A stretch of 48,789 nt of DNA from Ligilactobacillus salivarius DSM 20555 = ATCC 11741 (GTDB lineage: Bacteria; Bacillota; Bacilli; Lactobacillales; Lactobacillaceae): positions 13,182 to 61,970 of the forward strand of contig NZ_AYYT01000010.1 in NCBI RefSeq assembly GCF_001435955.1, given 5' to 3'. The position numbers and the translations under genes were made by a program. The notes beneath the pieces were generated by a model that searched no databases, had not been told where the DNA came from, and saw only the letters and a program-made list of their open reading frames with translations. Positions 1-10,532 of the stretch are shown piece by piece; the stretch's first letter is position 1, and each line of letters starts with the position of its first letter.

Positions 1-5
1 AATTT

Positions 6-19
6 TGAAAACGATTATT
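6..19 (+). promoter_or_regulatory. cre-like site upstream of permease
   Basis: TGAAAACGATTATT matches 12 of 14 positions of the CcpA cre consensus TGWAANCGNTNWCA; the last two positions differ. It lies about 140 bp before the permease start, so any link to that gene is inferred. Confidence 0.35.
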
Positions 20-122
20 TTGTATAAATTAAAAAATTGGTCCTATATCCAAATCTTGATAAATTGCTTTTTCTACTTTTTTAGCTTGCATAAATATTTA
101 TCTTAAGCTATTCTTTTATTCG

Positions 123-128
123 TATAAT
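123..128 (+). promoter_or_regulatory. candidate -10 box of permease gene
   Basis: A perfect TATAAT sits 31 bp before the start codon. No good -35 box is found at 16-18 bp. An alternative pair is TTGCAT (86-91) and TATTCT (109-114) with a 17 bp spacer. Confidence 0.4.
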
Positions 129-159
129 CTTATTACTTTATAAAGAGGTGGAAATTTTA

Positions 160-1767
160 ATGGATGACTTAAGCAGTAAAAATTATATTTCCTGGCCTAT
201 TCTAACTCTAATGGCCTTTGTTACTGTTATCGGTTTTGATGACATCATGTATAACTTCCAAAACCAAGGAATGACTGTTATTACTTCCTGGGTTTTGATG
301 CTATTTTTATATGTTATTCCTTATTCTTTAATCGTTGGACAACTTGGCGGTATTTTTAATAAAGAAGGTGGTGGTCTTAGTTCATGGATTCGTGGAACTA
401 ACGGAGAATTTCTCGGTTACTTCACTGCTTGGACTTATTGGGCTGCTTCCGTACCTTACGTAGTTGATTCTGCAAATTCTGTTGTAGTTGGTTTTGGCTG
501 GGCATTTACTGGATCAAATAAATTTCAAGATACAATGTCTAATGCCGAATTTACATTTTGGACTTTTTTAATTTTCATCGTATTTATTTTTATTCAACGT
601 CACTTGAAAAATTCAATGGAACTCCTTTCTACAATCGGTGGCGGTATGATGTTCATCATGACAATTTTATTTGTTGTTTTAGCCTTTTTTGGTTTAGCTA
701 AGAATGGCGGTCATATGGCAACTCAGCCTATGACTTGGAAAACAATTATCCCTAAATTTGATCTAAAATACTGGTCAACTGTTGGTATGTTAATCTATGC
801 AGTTAATGGTTGTGAACTCATTGCTCCTTATGTTACTAAGATGAAACAACCTAAGCGTGATTTTCCTAAGGCAATGATCGCTTTATCAATCATGACAGCT
901 TTCTTAACTATTTTTGGTTCATTTGCATTAGGTATCTATTTTAATGCTTATCACTTACCAAATGATTTAAAGATGAACGGTTCTTACTATGCTTTTCAAG
1001 CTTTAGGACAACAACTTGGTGTGGGTAAATTATTCATGTACATCTACGCTTGGACTTCTGTTCTTTATATGTGTGCTTTACTAGCGGTTCTATTAGATGC
1101 TATGACACGTATGTTAATCTCAGATACTGGTGATAAATTCATGCCTAAATTCTTACGTAAAACTAATAGCGATGGCTTACCTATTAATGGCTATATTTTA
1201 ACTAGCTCATTATCAGCTTTCATCATGCTATTAGGGGTATTCTTACCAGAAATGAATGATGTATTTAATTGGCTTTTGAATTTAAACGGTATTATTTCTC
1301 CTGGCGTTACCTGCTGGATTTTCTATGCCTTCATGCGTGTTCGTAAAAATTCAGCTAAATATCCATCAGAATATGTTTACATAAAAAATGACAAACTGGC
1401 TTATATTGTTGGTTTCTTGTTACTTGCTGTAACTGCTATTGCTACTATTTTGGGAATTACACCTCAAGATGTTAAGCAATTCAGTCATACATGGTGGTAT
1501 GAATTAATTATTAATATTGTTGCAATTGTAGTTTTAATTGGTTTAGGTGCTATCTTACCTTCTATCCGTCGACGCGAAGAAAAATATGGTATCGCCTTTA
1601 ATAAAGGTCAGTGGATTGCTATTTTAGGCATCGTCATTGTATCTATTATTTTTAATCTCTGGCTTGGTGGTACTCATCTAGCTTGGCGCGGATTATATAT
1701 TGCAATTGAATCAATTATTGCCTTGATTGTAATTACTATGATAGGTCGTAAGAATCCAAATATTTAA
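160..1767 (+). CDS. APC-family amino acid permease
   Basis: Integral membrane transporter of the amino acid-polyamine-organocation superfamily, 535 residues. It probably moves an amino acid by symport or exchange. About 12 or more hydrophobic segments span the protein, and the N-terminal region (SWPILTLMAF, IGFDDIMYNF, EGGGLSSWI) resembles the glutamate/GABA-antiporter-like branch. The frame is open from a GTG at 148, but that codon lies inside the ribosome site AGAGGTGG (145-151), so ATG 160 is the likely start. The gene is monocistronic, followed by a terminator, and convergent with the maltose unit. The substrate cannot be read from the sequence. Confidence 0.85.
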   Translation: MDDLSSKNYISWPILTLMAFVTVIGFDDIMYNFQNQGMTVITSWVLMLFLYVIPYSLIVGQLGGIFNKEGGGLSSWIRGTNGEFLGYFTAWTYWAASVPYVVDSANSVVVGFGWAFTGSNKFQDTMSNAEFTFWTFLIFIVFIFIQRHLKNSMELLSTIGGGMMFIMTILFVVLAFFGLAKNGGHMATQPMTWKTIIPKFDLKYWSTVGMLIYAVNGCELIAPYVTKMKQPKRDFPKAMIALSIMTAFLTIFGSFALGIYFNAYHLPNDLKMNGSYYAFQALGQQLGVGKLFMYIYAWTSVLYMCALLAVLLDAMTRMLISDTGDKFMPKFLRKTNSDGLPINGYILTSSLSAFIMLLGVFLPEMNDVFNWLLNLNGIISPGVTCWIFYAFMRVRKNSAKYPSEYVYIKNDKLAYIVGFLLLAVTAIATILGITPQDVKQFSHTWWYELIINIVAIVVLIGLGAILPSIRRREEKYGIAFNKGQWIAILGIVIVSIIFNLWLGGTHLAWRGLYIAIESIIALIVITMIGRKNPNI

Positions 1768-1772
1768 AAGAA

Positions 1773-1809
1773 ATGAGGATTAGAGTTCTTTCTCTAATCC
1801 TCATTTTTA
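1773..1809 (+). terminator. rho-independent terminator of permease gene
   Basis: Perfect 12 bp stem (1773-1784 with 1793-1804), short T-rich loop and a following T run, just after the permease stop codon. Confidence 0.85.
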
Positions 1810-1813
1810 TACG

Positions 1814-1849
1814 CAAAAAAAGATATTAACCAAAATCAGTTAATATCTT
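1814..1849 (-). terminator. terminator of the maltose operon
   Basis: An 11 bp stem (1820-1830 with 1839-1849) is followed on the minus strand by a run of T. It is placed to end the transcript that finishes with pgmB. Confidence 0.8.
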
Positions 1850-1878
1850 CTTCTCTCAATCACATCTTATTCTCTTAT

Positions 1879-2559
1879 TTACTTATTCACTTTATTCCAC
1901 ACTTGATTAAACAATTCATAGCTAAAATCTTGTGTACTTGGTACAACTTCATCAGCTTGGCTTAATTCATCCTTATCACCAACTGCAACTGCAACCATTC
2001 CTGCAGACTTGATAGCAGCTACTCCAGCCACTGCATCTTCTACGCCTACACAATCTTTAGGATCTAAATTAATTGCTTCAGCACCTGCAATAAAGATATC
2101 TGGAGCTGGCTTGCCTTTAGCTACCTTAGCTGGATCAGCAATTGCATCAAACTCATCAATGATTCCTAGCTTTTCTAAAATATGTGGAGCATTCTTAGAG
2201 GCAGAAGCTATTGCTAGTTTCATGTCATGTTCTTTCAACTCATCAAGTAATCTTTTTACTCCTGGTAAGATATCATTTTCAGTTAATTGACTATCAATTG
2301 CTGCTACGTAGTAAGTATTTTTTTCATTTGCCATTTCAGCTACTTGATCACTTGTATACTTATCGCTCAAATTACCAAATTCCAAAATTCTTTCTAAAGA
2401 TTCAATTCTACTAATTCCCTTCAACTTACTTTCAAATTCAGCTGGTAGAGTTAAATCAAATTTTTCTTTTGCAAGTTGACTCCAAGCTTCAAAGTGAAAT
2501 TTAGCTGTATCAGTAATTACACCATCTAAATCAAATACTACACCCTTCAAACTATTCAC
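1879..2559 (-). CDS. pgmB: beta-phosphoglucomutase
   Basis: HAD-superfamily enzyme that converts beta-glucose-1-phosphate to glucose-6-phosphate. The N-terminal FDLDGVITD carries the nucleophile Asp10 and the acid/base Asp12. IASASKN supplies the phosphate-binding Ser, and GKPAPDIF and GVEDAVAGV supply the later Lys and Asp motifs; 226 residues is the normal length. It is the last gene of the maltose operon, and its GTG start directly abuts the malP stop codon (no gap). A TTG three codons in (2550) is an alternative start with better spacing to AGGTGA. Beside a GH65 phosphorylase it plainly handles that enzyme's sugar-phosphate product. Confidence 0.95.
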   Translation of the reverse strand: MNSLKGVVFDLDGVITDTAKFHFEAWSQLAKEKFDLTLPAEFESKLKGISRIESLERILEFGNLSDKYTSDQVAEMANEKNTYYVAAIDSQLTENDILPGVKRLLDELKEHDMKLAIASASKNAPHILEKLGIIDEFDAIADPAKVAKGKPAPDIFIAGAEAINLDPKDCVGVEDAVAGVAAIKSAGMVAVAVGDKDELSQADEVVPSTQDFSYELFNQVWNKVNK

Positions 2560-4824
2560 CTACTTTTCTGTTGTTAATGTCAAAGATTCACCATTTAACT
2601 TAATTGTTAAATCATCGCCTTTTAGCAATTTAATAGATGAACCTTCTTTATTTACAGTAACTTCAAGTAATCTGTCACGGAAGTTAATACGGAAGTTATA
2701 ACCTTCCCAATCTTTTGGTACAAATGGTGAGAATTGAAGTTCATCATCAATTACTCTCATACCAGCAAATCCTTGAACAATAGCTAACCAAGAACCAGTC
2801 ATTGATGTGATATGCAATCCATCATTAGTATCATTGTTGTAGTTATCTAAATCAAGACGTGCAGTTCTAGAATACATTTCTACAGCTTTATCTTCTTTGT
2901 GCAAATCAGCAGCAATAATTGCGTGTACAGAAGGAGATAAACTAGATTCATGTACTGTTAATGGTTCGTAGAATTCAAAGTTGCGTTTCTTAACATCTTC
3001 TGGGAATTTATCGATAAAGTACCAAATTCCTTGCATTACATCACCTTGCTTGATATATGGTGATCTTAAAATCTTATCCCATGACCAATTTTGGTTTAAT
3101 GGTAATTGATCAGCAGGAATATCAGCTACTGGTGTTAAATCTTTATCTAAGAATGTATCATGTTGTACAAAGATTCCTAATTCCTTGTCTTCTGGTAGAT
3201 ACATATTATCTGCAATTTCATGCCACTTGTTACGTTCTTCTTCAGTAAGTCCTAATTCAGCTAATTTTTCATCAGAAACCTTATCTGCAATTTCATTAGT
3301 GTAATTTAAGCACCATTTAGCAAGCATGTTTGTATACCAGTTATTATTTACATTGTTTTCATATTCATTAGGACCTGTTACACCATGAATCATGTATAAT
3401 CCCTTACGTTGTGAGTAATGCACCCTATCTGCCCAGAAACGTGCAATACCTGTCAAAACATCAAATCCATCATGTGTCACATATTCTTCATCGCCAGTAT
3501 AACGTGTATAGTTGTAAATAGCATATGCAATTGTACCATTACGATGAATTTCTTCAAAAGTAATTTCCCATTCATTATGGCATTCAATACCATTAAACGT
3601 TACCATTGGATATAAAGCACCTTTTAGACCTTGTTCTTGTGCGTTATGGTATGCACCTGGTAATTGATTATGACGGTATTCAAGAAGATTATGAGTAACT
3701 TCTTTATCAGCCAATGCTAAGTAAAGTGGAACAGCAAATGCTTCTGTATCCCAGTAAGTTGCACCACCATACTTTTCACCAGTAAAGCCTTTTGGTCCAA
3801 TGTTTAGTCGAGCATCATCGCCATAGTATGTTGAGAATAGTTGGAATAAGTTGAAACGAATACCTTGTTGTGCTTCGTCACTGCCTTCAATCTTAACGTC
3901 AGCTTTTTCCCATCTCTTATCCCATGCTTCTTCATGGGCAGTTAATAATTCACTAAATGTCTTTTCTGCTTGTGAATCTAATAATTTACTTGTTGCTTCA
4001 TCTAAGTCTTTCTCATCTGCATAGTCACGAGATGTTGTAACAATTACACGTTTTTCAAATGTTACTTGTTCATTAGCTGCCAATTCTTTAGCAAAAGTAT
4101 TAACAACTTGCTTGTCTTCTTCTTTACCTAAGCCTTTAGCTTCCATGTCAGTAACATGATGCATTGCCATCTCAGTAGTAAATTGAGGTGTACCAAAATT
4201 GTTTGGAATTGTTTGTGCAACTAATCTTCCATCTTTAGCAGATACTTGTTTACTCAAAACATTCCAGAATTGTTCATCATAATTCGCATCTTCATTGTAT
4301 ACATCTGCATCAATTACAGAATCAACTTCTAAAGTTACAGGTTCTGAGCCCAGATTTTCAAAAGTTAATTTATTAGCATATAGTTCTTTAAATGCAATAC
4401 TTACAAAACGAGTAGATGTTACCTTTACCTTAGCTCCATCTTTATCAACTACATAGCTACGAGTTAAAATACCTTTCTTCATATCAAGACTAACTTCATA
4501 ATCAGAATAACTATCTTTAGCTAAGTCAATGGATTCACCATTTACTTTAATATCAACAGATACAAAGTCCACAGCGTTTATAACTTTACCAAAATAATGT
4601 GGGTAACCATTTTTCCACCAACCAACAACTGTCTTATCAGGGAACCAAACTCCACCTAAATAGATACCTTTATGTGTATCGCCAGAATATTTTTCTTCAA
4701 ACATCCCACGCATACCCATATATTCGTTACCAATACTTGTCATACTTTCTTGTAATCGTTTATCTTCAGGCTTTAGTTCATGAGAAATAACTTTCCATGG
4801 ATCAACTTCAAATATTCTCTTCAT
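2560..4824 (-). CDS. malP: maltose phosphorylase (GH65)
   Basis: Cytoplasmic enzyme that splits maltose with phosphate into glucose and beta-glucose-1-phosphate. The 754-residue protein has the GH65 layout: N-terminal beta-sandwich, linker, (alpha/alpha)6 barrel and C-terminal sheet. The catalytic general acid Glu lies in TGPNEYENN near residue 485, and YWDTEAF is a substrate-site motif. The N-terminus [10 protein letters not shown] is nearly that of L. brevis maltose phosphorylase. An in-frame TTG at 4842 precedes the ribosome site AAGGAAG, so ATG 4824 is the start. It lies between the epimerase and pgmB genes. GH65 enzymes can prefer kojibiose, nigerose or trehalose, but the resemblance favours maltose. 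Confidence 0.93.
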   Translation of the reverse strand: MKRIFEVDPWKVISHELKPEDKRLQESMTSIGNEYMGMRGMFEEKYSGDTHKGIYLGGVWFPDKTVVGWWKNGYPHYFGKVINAVDFVSVDIKVNGESIDLAKDSYSDYEVSLDMKKGILTRSYVVDKDGAKVKVTSTRFVSIAFKELYANKLTFENLGSEPVTLEVDSVIDADVYNEDANYDEQFWNVLSKQVSAKDGRLVAQTIPNNFGTPQFTTEMAMHHVTDMEAKGLGKEEDKQVVNTFAKELAANEQVTFEKRVIVTTSRDYADEKDLDEATSKLLDSQAEKTFSELLTAHEEAWDKRWEKADVKIEGSDEAQQGIRFNLFQLFSTYYGDDARLNIGPKGFTGEKYGGATYWDTEAFAVPLYLALADKEVTHNLLEYRHNQLPGAYHNAQEQGLKGALYPMVTFNGIECHNEWEITFEEIHRNGTIAYAIYNYTRYTGDEEYVTHDGFDVLTGIARFWADRVHYSQRKGLYMIHGVTGPNEYENNVNNNWYTNMLAKWCLNYTNEIADKVSDEKLAELGLTEEERNKWHEIADNMYLPEDKELGIFVQHDTFLDKDLTPVADIPADQLPLNQNWSWDKILRSPYIKQGDVMQGIWYFIDKFPEDVKKRNFEFYEPLTVHESSLSPSVHAIIAADLHKEDKAVEMYSRTARLDLDNYNNDTNDGLHITSMTGSWLAIVQGFAGMRVIDDELQFSPFVPKDWEGYNFRINFRDRLLEVTVNKEGSSIKLLKGDDLTIKLNGESLTLTTEK

Positions 4825-4838
4825 AATTAGACTTCCTT

Positions 4839-5831
4839 TCAAACTATACTTACTTTATATTTTATTTCGTAATTTTTTTCCTGACCATCATACAACCTTA
4901 TATCACCAAAATCTGGATGATGCAACGAATCAGAAACTGTTTGAGCTTCAGTTGCCACTGCATTGTAAATACCCTTGTCATGATTAGCTACATCTATAGG
5001 ATCAGCTGTAAAAACAATCAGTCCATTTCTATTACTAAAAATATCTATATTAATATTATCTTCCATATTGGTAAGTCTAGCAACCACTTTATCGTCACTA
5101 GCATCAACTTTATAGATATCGTCTAAACCTGCAATTTCATCAGATCTTAGTTCTTCTATTACATTTGATAAATATTTTTCTTTTTGTAAATTATACTTCT
5201 CATTCGTATCAAAATTACCAGTTGGAATATTTTCCACATCTGTTTCTACATGTTGACCAGTAGGAATTATCAACTTGGAATTCTTCAACCCTTGTGGTAA
5301 TCTCCAATAGACATGCACCGTTGGATCAAAAACTGTACTTCCAATTGCTTTAGCCTTATATCCCACACTCAAGCAATTATCATCATCCAAACTATAACTT
5401 ATTTCCAAGTCTATATCTCCTGGATAACCATCTACTTCATGTTTTAATCTCGTAAATAAGATTAAAGTGTTTCCTGTAATTTTGGCATCCAAGATTTGGG
5501 TGCTTAAACCATGTGAGCCTCCATGCAATGCATTAGAACCTTCATTAGCTTCTACTGTATATTGCATATTATCAAGTTCAAAACTTGCACCTTTTATTCT
5601 TCCAGCAACTCTTCCTATTTGCTTACAAATTTGAAAGTTATTTTCTACATACTCATTAGGTGTGTCAAAATTAACAACCAAATTTTTCCGCTTAGAATTT
5701 ACTACTATTGAGAATTCTTGAATTATTCCTGCCAAATTTAAAATTCCAACTCGTGTTTGTTGCTTATTTTTTAGAATATATTTTGAAATTTCTTTATTTC
5801 CAATATATCCAAAATGTTCTTCTTCTATCAT
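4839..5831 (-). CDS. aldose 1-epimerase family protein
   Basis: Galactose-mutarotase-like protein of 330 residues. The family interconverts the alpha and beta anomers of free sugars. NALHGG near residue 97 holds the first conserved His region, [10 protein letters not shown] the second conserved His, and the C-terminal ATEAQ the likely catalytic Glu. It sits between the permease and malP, 3 bp after the permease stop. A role in anomerising maltose or the released glucose is inferred from context. Ribosome site GAGG precedes ATG 5831. It is divergent from classical GalM, so the exact substrate is open. Confidence 0.8.
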   Translation of the reverse strand: MIEEEHFGYIGNKEISKYILKNKQQTRVGILNLAGIIQEFSIVVNSKRKNLVVNFDTPNEYVENNFQICKQIGRVAGRIKGASFELDNMQYTVEANEGSNALHGGSHGLSTQILDAKITGNTLILFTRLKHEVDGYPGDIDLEISYSLDDDNCLSVGYKAKAIGSTVFDPTVHVYWRLPQGLKNSKLIIPTGQHVETDVENIPTGNFDTNEKYNLQKEKYLSNVIEELRSDEIAGLDDIYKVDASDDKVVARLTNMEDNINIDIFSNRNGLIVFTADPIDVANHDKGIYNAVATEAQTVSDSLHHPDFGDIRLYDGQEKNYEIKYKVSIV

Positions 5832-5834
5832 AAA

Positions 5835-7190
5835 TTATGCCTCATGTGTTTCTTTAATTAGTAATACTGAAAATGCACCTAATGCTAAAACAATTCCGGC
5901 TGCTAAGAACATATTTGCTTGATGTCCGCCTAGTAGAGGGAATAAACCAAAACTTAGTAAAGATGCAACGATTTGTGGTAAACAAATTGAACCATTAAAT
6001 AAACCTAAGTATGTTCCCATGTGATTTCCTGATAATGCATTTGTAACAATTGTCAATGGATATGTATTAATACCTGCCCATGCAATACCTACAAGAATAT
6101 AAGAAACAATCAAAACATATTGATTAGAAACAAAGAAAATTGATAAGAATCCTAATGCACCTAGTAATAAACTTGAGAAGTAACCTGCTTTGTGATATTT
6201 ATTAGGAACTTTAGCTAATACATATGACCATACAACAGCTGCGATAGATTGAACCGCTGCCAAAACTCCGTACCAGTTACCAGCTGCTTGATATCCTTGA
6301 GATGTTGCGTTTGTTGTATGCCATACATTTTCAGCAATTGCACCAGCTGAATATGTCCACAAGTATTGGAATGCAAACCAGCAGAAGAATTGAACTAAAG
6401 TAACTGTCCAGAATGCTTTAGGTGCTGTCTTCAACAATTGAATCCAACTAACTTTTTCTTCATTTGCTTCTGTAGAAATACCATGATATAAAGCATATGT
6501 TTCAGGATCATATTCTTTTACTTTAAAGATGGTAAACAAACTTGTAATGATAAGTAATGCAGCGCCTACATAAAACGCTACCACAACAGTTTGAGGAACA
6601 ACCCCTTTAGCAGCTGTATTCTTTAATCCCATATATGCAAATAAGAAAGGAAGAACAGCTGCGATTACAGCCCCTGTGTTGGATAAGAAACTTTGAATAC
6701 CATATGCATAACTCTTTTGATCATCATTTACCATATCACCAACCATCATTTTAAATGGTTGCATAGCCATGTTAGATGAAACGTCTAAGAACGCAACAGT
6801 TATAGCACCAAATAGCAAAGCTGCTAATGAACCATATCCAAAACCAAAACTACCAGAATTAGGCAATAAAATCATTACAATAACGGCAATTAATGTACCT
6901 AATAGTAAATATGGCAATCTACGACCACCTAATTTTGGTGCCCATGTACGGTCTGAATAATATCCTACAACCGGTTGCACTAATAAGCCAGCTAAAGGTG
7001 GTAAAATGAAGAACCAACCAAGACTATTAGGATCCGCACCTAATGTTTGGAAAATTCGAGACATTTGCGAACTTTGTAACGTAAATGCTGTTTGAACTCC
7101 TAAGAATCCAAAGTTTATCATCCAAATTAAACTTCTACTAACGTCAGGCAAACCTTTTGTTGCTTGTGAACTTTGCGCCTTTTCGCTCAT
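5835..7190 (-). CDS. malT: MFS maltose permease (SLC45/sucrose-transporter type)
   Basis: A 451-residue major facilitator with 12 predicted membrane segments. The loop GYYSDRTW...GGRR after segment 2 is typical of the SLC45/plant sucrose-transporter-like branch that lactobacilli use for maltose. It probably imports maltose with protons. It is the first gene of the maltose operon and lies behind a promoter with two LacI-type operators. The ribosome site AGGAG stands before the start. The symbol rests on context and branch; other alpha-glucosides are possible substrates. Confidence 0.8.
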   Translation of the reverse strand: MSEKAQSSQATKGLPDVSRSLIWMINFGFLGVQTAFTLQSSQMSRIFQTLGADPNSLGWFFILPPLAGLLVQPVVGYYSDRTWAPKLGGRRLPYLLLGTLIAVIVMILLPNSGSFGFGYGSLAALLFGAITVAFLDVSSNMAMQPFKMMVGDMVNDDQKSYAYGIQSFLSNTGAVIAAVLPFLFAYMGLKNTAAKGVVPQTVVVAFYVGAALLIITSLFTIFKVKEYDPETYALYHGISTEANEEKVSWIQLLKTAPKAFWTVTLVQFFCWFAFQYLWTYSAGAIAENVWHTTNATSQGYQAAGNWYGVLAAVQSIAAVVWSYVLAKVPNKYHKAGYFSSLLLGALGFLSIFFVSNQYVLIVSYILVGIAWAGINTYPLTIVTNALSGNHMGTYLGLFNGSICLPQIVASLLSFGLFPLLGGHQANMFLAAGIVLALGAFSVLLIKETHEA

Positions 7191-7266
7191 ATAAGATCAC
7201 ACTCCTAGATAAATGTAATAAAATTATCAAAAAATGAAATCGCATTCTTTCATTTCGACAATGAAT

Positions 7267-7295
7267 ATAATAGCAGATAACGTTTTCTTTTGCAA
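7267..7295 (-). promoter_or_regulatory. promoter of the maltose operon
   Basis: On the minus strand TTGCAA (7290-7295) and TATTAT (7267-7272) are 17 bp apart. Both LacI-type operators overlap its -35/spacer region. Confidence 0.7.
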
Positions 7296-7305
7296 CCGTT
7301 TGCGA
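7276..7305. promoter_or_regulatory. paired LacI-family operators (MalR and/or CcpA)
   Basis: Two imperfect palindromes with the LacI-family central CG: TGCAACCGTTTGCG (7291-7304), overlapping the -35 box, and GATAACGTTTTC (7276-7287) in the spacer. Their centres are 16 bp apart. Repression by the neighbouring LacI-type regulator is the simplest reading; CcpA could also bind. Confidence 0.6.
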
Positions 7306-7311
7306 TAAAAA

Positions 7312-7347
7312 ATTTTAAAAAAATCACAATTTTTTTCGTGACTTTTT
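7312..7347 (-). terminator. terminator of the LacI-type regulator gene
   Basis: AAAAA-TCAC pairs with GTGA-TTTTT with one bulged base, followed by T-rich DNA. It overlaps the regulator stop codon and separates that gene from the maltose promoter. Confidence 0.5.
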
Positions 7348-8341
7348 AATGCTCTATAATTTTATGTGGAACAATTATGTGTTTAGTCCCCACATCTAAT
7401 GTTTTTTGCCCATTATTTATTGCTAAGACAGCTGCTTCTGATCCTAAAAATCTTGGAAAAATTTCTACTGCAGTTATCATAGGTTTAGCAATTTGAGTAT
7501 AGATAGAATTATTAAATGTTACAATTTCATACTTTTCTAAATCTATCCCAGATTCTATCAATATTTGTTGAACAGTTAATCCTGTTATATCATCACATGC
7601 AACAATCCCATTTACTTGTGGATTTGCTTTGATAAAAGTTAGTAACTTTTCCTTATTTTCTTCCCGATTATCACTTGAAAAGTTTAATTTATATGAATTA
7701 AATAATTTTTCTTTAACCGCTAGCCTATATCCTACATATCTATCATCTTGTACCATTTCGTCTAGATTAGTATATACATAGCATATATTTTGATGTCCCT
7801 TATTGATTAGATAGTTAGTCGCATCGCTACTAGCTTGAATATTATCGTTATCCACATATGATGTACTTTCAATATTGTCATATGGTTTACCCACAATCAC
7901 ATAAAACACATCTTTTTGTTTCTTAACATATTCTAGAATCACATCATTTTCTTTCGAATAAAGAAAAACAAAGTTCTTAACATTACCCCTATTTATTAAA
8001 TTATCGATATTTTGGATTAATTCTTCTTCTTTTTGACCTGTCGCTAACGAAACTATATAATCATGTGCATTACAAATAGTCGAAATTCCTTGAAGTATTT
8101 GAATAAAAAATGGATTATTACCAACAGATTCTTCTCTTATTGGTAAAATAACCCCAATTGTTTTTGAAAACCTATTGGCCAAACTTTGTGCAGCGTAATT
8201 AGGAGAAAAATTCAACTCCTCCATTGCTTTTCTTACTTTTTCCTTCGTCTTATCACTAATTAAATTACTGTCATGCATCGCTCTTGAAGCTGTTGATGGA
8301 GAAACACCAGCTAATTTTGCGACATCTCTAATTGTAGTCAT
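7346..8341 (-). CDS. LacI-family transcriptional regulator (MalR-like)
   Basis: DNA-binding regulator of 331 residues. TIRDVAKLAGVSPSTASRAM at the N-terminus is a textbook LacI helix-turn-helix, followed by a hinge with PNYAAQSLA and a periplasmic-binding-protein-like sugar sensor domain. It stands directly upstream of the maltose operon, facing the same way. It most likely represses that operon through the paired operators and responds to maltose. The frame extends 16 codons upstream, but ATG 8341 follows GAGGG and begins exactly at the family's usual MTTIRDVAK. Confidence 0.88.
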   Translation of the reverse strand: MTTIRDVAKLAGVSPSTASRAMHDSNLISDKTKEKVRKAMEELNFSPNYAAQSLANRFSKTIGVILPIREESVGNNPFFIQILQGISTICNAHDYIVSLATGQKEEELIQNIDNLINRGNVKNFVFLYSKENDVILEYVKKQKDVFYVIVGKPYDNIESTSYVDNDNIQASSDATNYLINKGHQNICYVYTNLDEMVQDDRYVGYRLAVKEKLFNSYKLNFSSDNREENKEKLLTFIKANPQVNGIVACDDITGLTVQQILIESGIDLEKYEIVTFNNSIYTQIAKPMITAVEIFPRFLGSEAAVLAINNGQKTLDVGTKHIIVPHKIIEH

Positions 8342-8436
8342 ACAATCCCTCGTATTTCTCTTAAATTTATTCTCATATCTACTATACAATATTTAACATT
8401 ATGTTTTCTACTATAAATTGTATTAAAGACATATAT

Positions 8437-8477
8437 AAAAAAGATAGGTAACATTTAACTATCAACCTATCTTTTTT
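8437..8477 (-). terminator. terminator after kup
   Basis: Perfect 13 bp stem (8437-8449 with 8465-8477) ending in runs of A and T, so it could work in both directions. It sits 4 bp past the kup stop codon. Confidence 0.85.
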
Positions 8478-8480
8478 ATA

Positions 8481-10505
8481 TTATTCTTTTGTACTACGTT
8501 TTACATCTTTAGGATTCAAAATCATTCTTTGTTCCATTGCTGGTATTCTTCGTTTCTTCAATAGCAATGGTACCTTTTCAACCTTAACCTCACTAAATTC
8601 AAGTCCAAACCATTGAATTGGATTAGTACTATGATTTTGAATAAAGATTCTGGCAGAAATAAGTAAATGTTGCCATCCTCTTACTCTTGTATTTGGAGAT
8701 AGTAGTTCTTGAATGATAATAAAGCGGAAATCCCCTATCTTTCTTCCAGGCATAGTTGTATACTTTTGAGGTTGTTCATCGATAATATCATTTTCGATTA
8801 AGTCTTCAACTACTTGTCTCAAATAAAGGTTTACGCGATGATCCATTTTAAATCCTAAATAAAGTTGTAGATTAACAATGTTTCTTGTTCCCATCATATC
8901 AACTGTATAATAATTTGTATATGGATCACTAGTAGTATTAACTGTTACAAACCAATATACTTTGGCTTTCTTAGGAGACTTATCTAAAATTGAATACAGT
9001 GTTTCTCTTTTAACTTTATAAGTTCTTTTATCTACTTTAGTCAACATTACTAAATTACTGATATAAAGTGGAATCCTATCATCATTTGATAGTTCCTGTA
9101 ATACATCTTTATAATCACTTAACGATACCCATTCTTCTTCATCACTTAGATAATCACGTAATTTATTACCAAAATACCAAATTACCATAATTAATAGTAT
9201 CAGAAGCGTGATTAATAGAGTTACGTAACCACCATGTGTAAACTTAGTTAAACTAGAGATTAAGAATATCAATTCAACTGACAAGAAAACAGCTAAGAAA
9301 ATCCCATTAAACACTACATTTACTTTATCCTTAAGATATTGTGATAACAAAATAGTTGTCATAAGCATTGTAATTGTAATTGCTAAACCATAAGCTGCTT
9401 CCATTCTTTCAGAAGTTCTAAAGTATGCCAAAACTAACAGAGTACAAATACATAATGACCAATTTATCGTACGAATATAAATTTGACCTCTGGATAAAGA
9501 AGGATGTTCTACTTTCATTTTAGGTAGTAATTTCAATCCGACTGCTTCTTCAACTAATGTGAATGATCCAGTAATTAAAGCTTGAGAGGCTATGATTGCA
9601 GCAATCGTTGAAATTAGTACGCCAAATAAATAGACACTGGAAGGTAGCATCTCATAAAACGGATTAAAAATATCACCAGTAGTTTTAAAATTACCAAGAT
9701 TTTTAATCAAATATGCTCCCTGTCCAAAATAATTTAATACTAATGCCCCACAAACAAATGGCCAAGTTAAATATATACTTCTCTTACCAACATGACCCAT
9801 GTCAGAATATAAAGCTTCTGCCCCGGTTGTTGCCAGGAAGACACTTCCTAAAATAAATATTCCTACTTTATTAGCAGGAGAAAACAACAACATTAATCCA
9901 TAATGAGGTGACAAAGCCCTCAATACCAGTGGCTCATGAATTAAGTTAACAATTCCAAAAATTGCTAGAAATGAGAACCATAACAACATCAATGGTCCAA
10001 AAGCTTTACCAATAAAACTTGTACCAAATCGTTGAATCAAAAATAGTACTAATAGAATTACAAATGTTACTAGATTAACTTCTAACTGTGTATTTATCCA
10101 CGGCTGAGAACCAATCGAAATACCCTTTAAACCTTCAATAGCACTCGTTACAGTAACAGCAGGTGTTAAAGTTCCATCTGCTAATAAAGCCGCACCACCT
10201 AGTAACGCCGGTAATATCAGCCACTTTTTCTTGTTACGCACCAATGCATACAAGGCAAAAATTCCACCTTCGCCGTGATTATCAGCCCTTAACGCTATCA
10301 AAACATACTTTATTGTTGTCATTAACATTAAAGTCCAAAAAACCAGTGAAAGGCATCCAATTACGTAATCTTCGGTTAGTCCATTTAATCCTCCAGCATC
10401 CATAATTAGAGCTTTCATTACATACAAAGGTGAAGTCCCAATATCACCATAAACTATCCCTAGAGTTATTAAAGCTCCCCAAAAGATTTTTCTTTTTACT
10501 TTCAT
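8481..10505 (-). CDS. kup: KUP-family potassium uptake protein
   Basis: Proton-coupled potassium importer of 674 residues. The N-terminus GIVYGDIGTSPLY is the family signature. About 12 membrane segments fill residues 1-455, followed by a hydrophilic cytoplasmic tail of about 200 residues. The TTG at 10517 lies before the ribosome site GGAG, so ATG 10505 is the start. No convincing promoter is visible between it and the tRNA-Arg terminator only about 30 bp upstream. A terminator follows the gene. Confidence 0.93.
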   Translation of the reverse strand: MKVKRKIFWGALITLGIVYGDIGTSPLYVMKALIMDAGGLNGLTEDYVIGCLSLVFWTLMLMTTIKYVLIALRADNHGEGGIFALYALVRNKKKWLILPALLGGAALLADGTLTPAVTVTSAIEGLKGISIGSQPWINTQLEVNLVTFVILLVLFLIQRFGTSFIGKAFGPLMLLWFSFLAIFGIVNLIHEPLVLRALSPHYGLMLLFSPANKVGIFILGSVFLATTGAEALYSDMGHVGKRSIYLTWPFVCGALVLNYFGQGAYLIKNLGNFKTTGDIFNPFYEMLPSSVYLFGVLISTIAAIIASQALITGSFTLVEEAVGLKLLPKMKVEHPSLSRGQIYIRTINWSLCICTLLVLAYFRTSERMEAAYGLAITITMLMTTILLSQYLKDKVNVVFNGIFLAVFLSVELIFLISSLTKFTHGGYVTLLITLLILLIMVIWYFGNKLRDYLSDEEEWVSLSDYKDVLQELSNDDRIPLYISNLVMLTKVDKRTYKVKRETLYSILDKSPKKAKVYWFVTVNTTSDPYTNYYTVDMMGTRNIVNLQLYLGFKMDHRVNLYLRQVVEDLIENDIIDEQPQKYTTMPGRKIGDFRFIIIQELLSPNTRVRGWQHLLISARIFIQNHSTNPIQWFGLEFSEVKVEKVPLLLKKRRIPAMEQRMILNPKDVKRSTKE

Positions 10506-10532
10506 CTCAATCTCCAATCATTTTTAAATACT

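Noticed and set aside
2009-2290. 93-codon plus-strand ORF inside pgmB
   Set aside because: It lies entirely antisense to a clear HAD-family gene, has no ribosome site, and its product is low-complexity Ser/Ala. The same applies to the other antisense frames inside malP, glgC, topB and mgtE.
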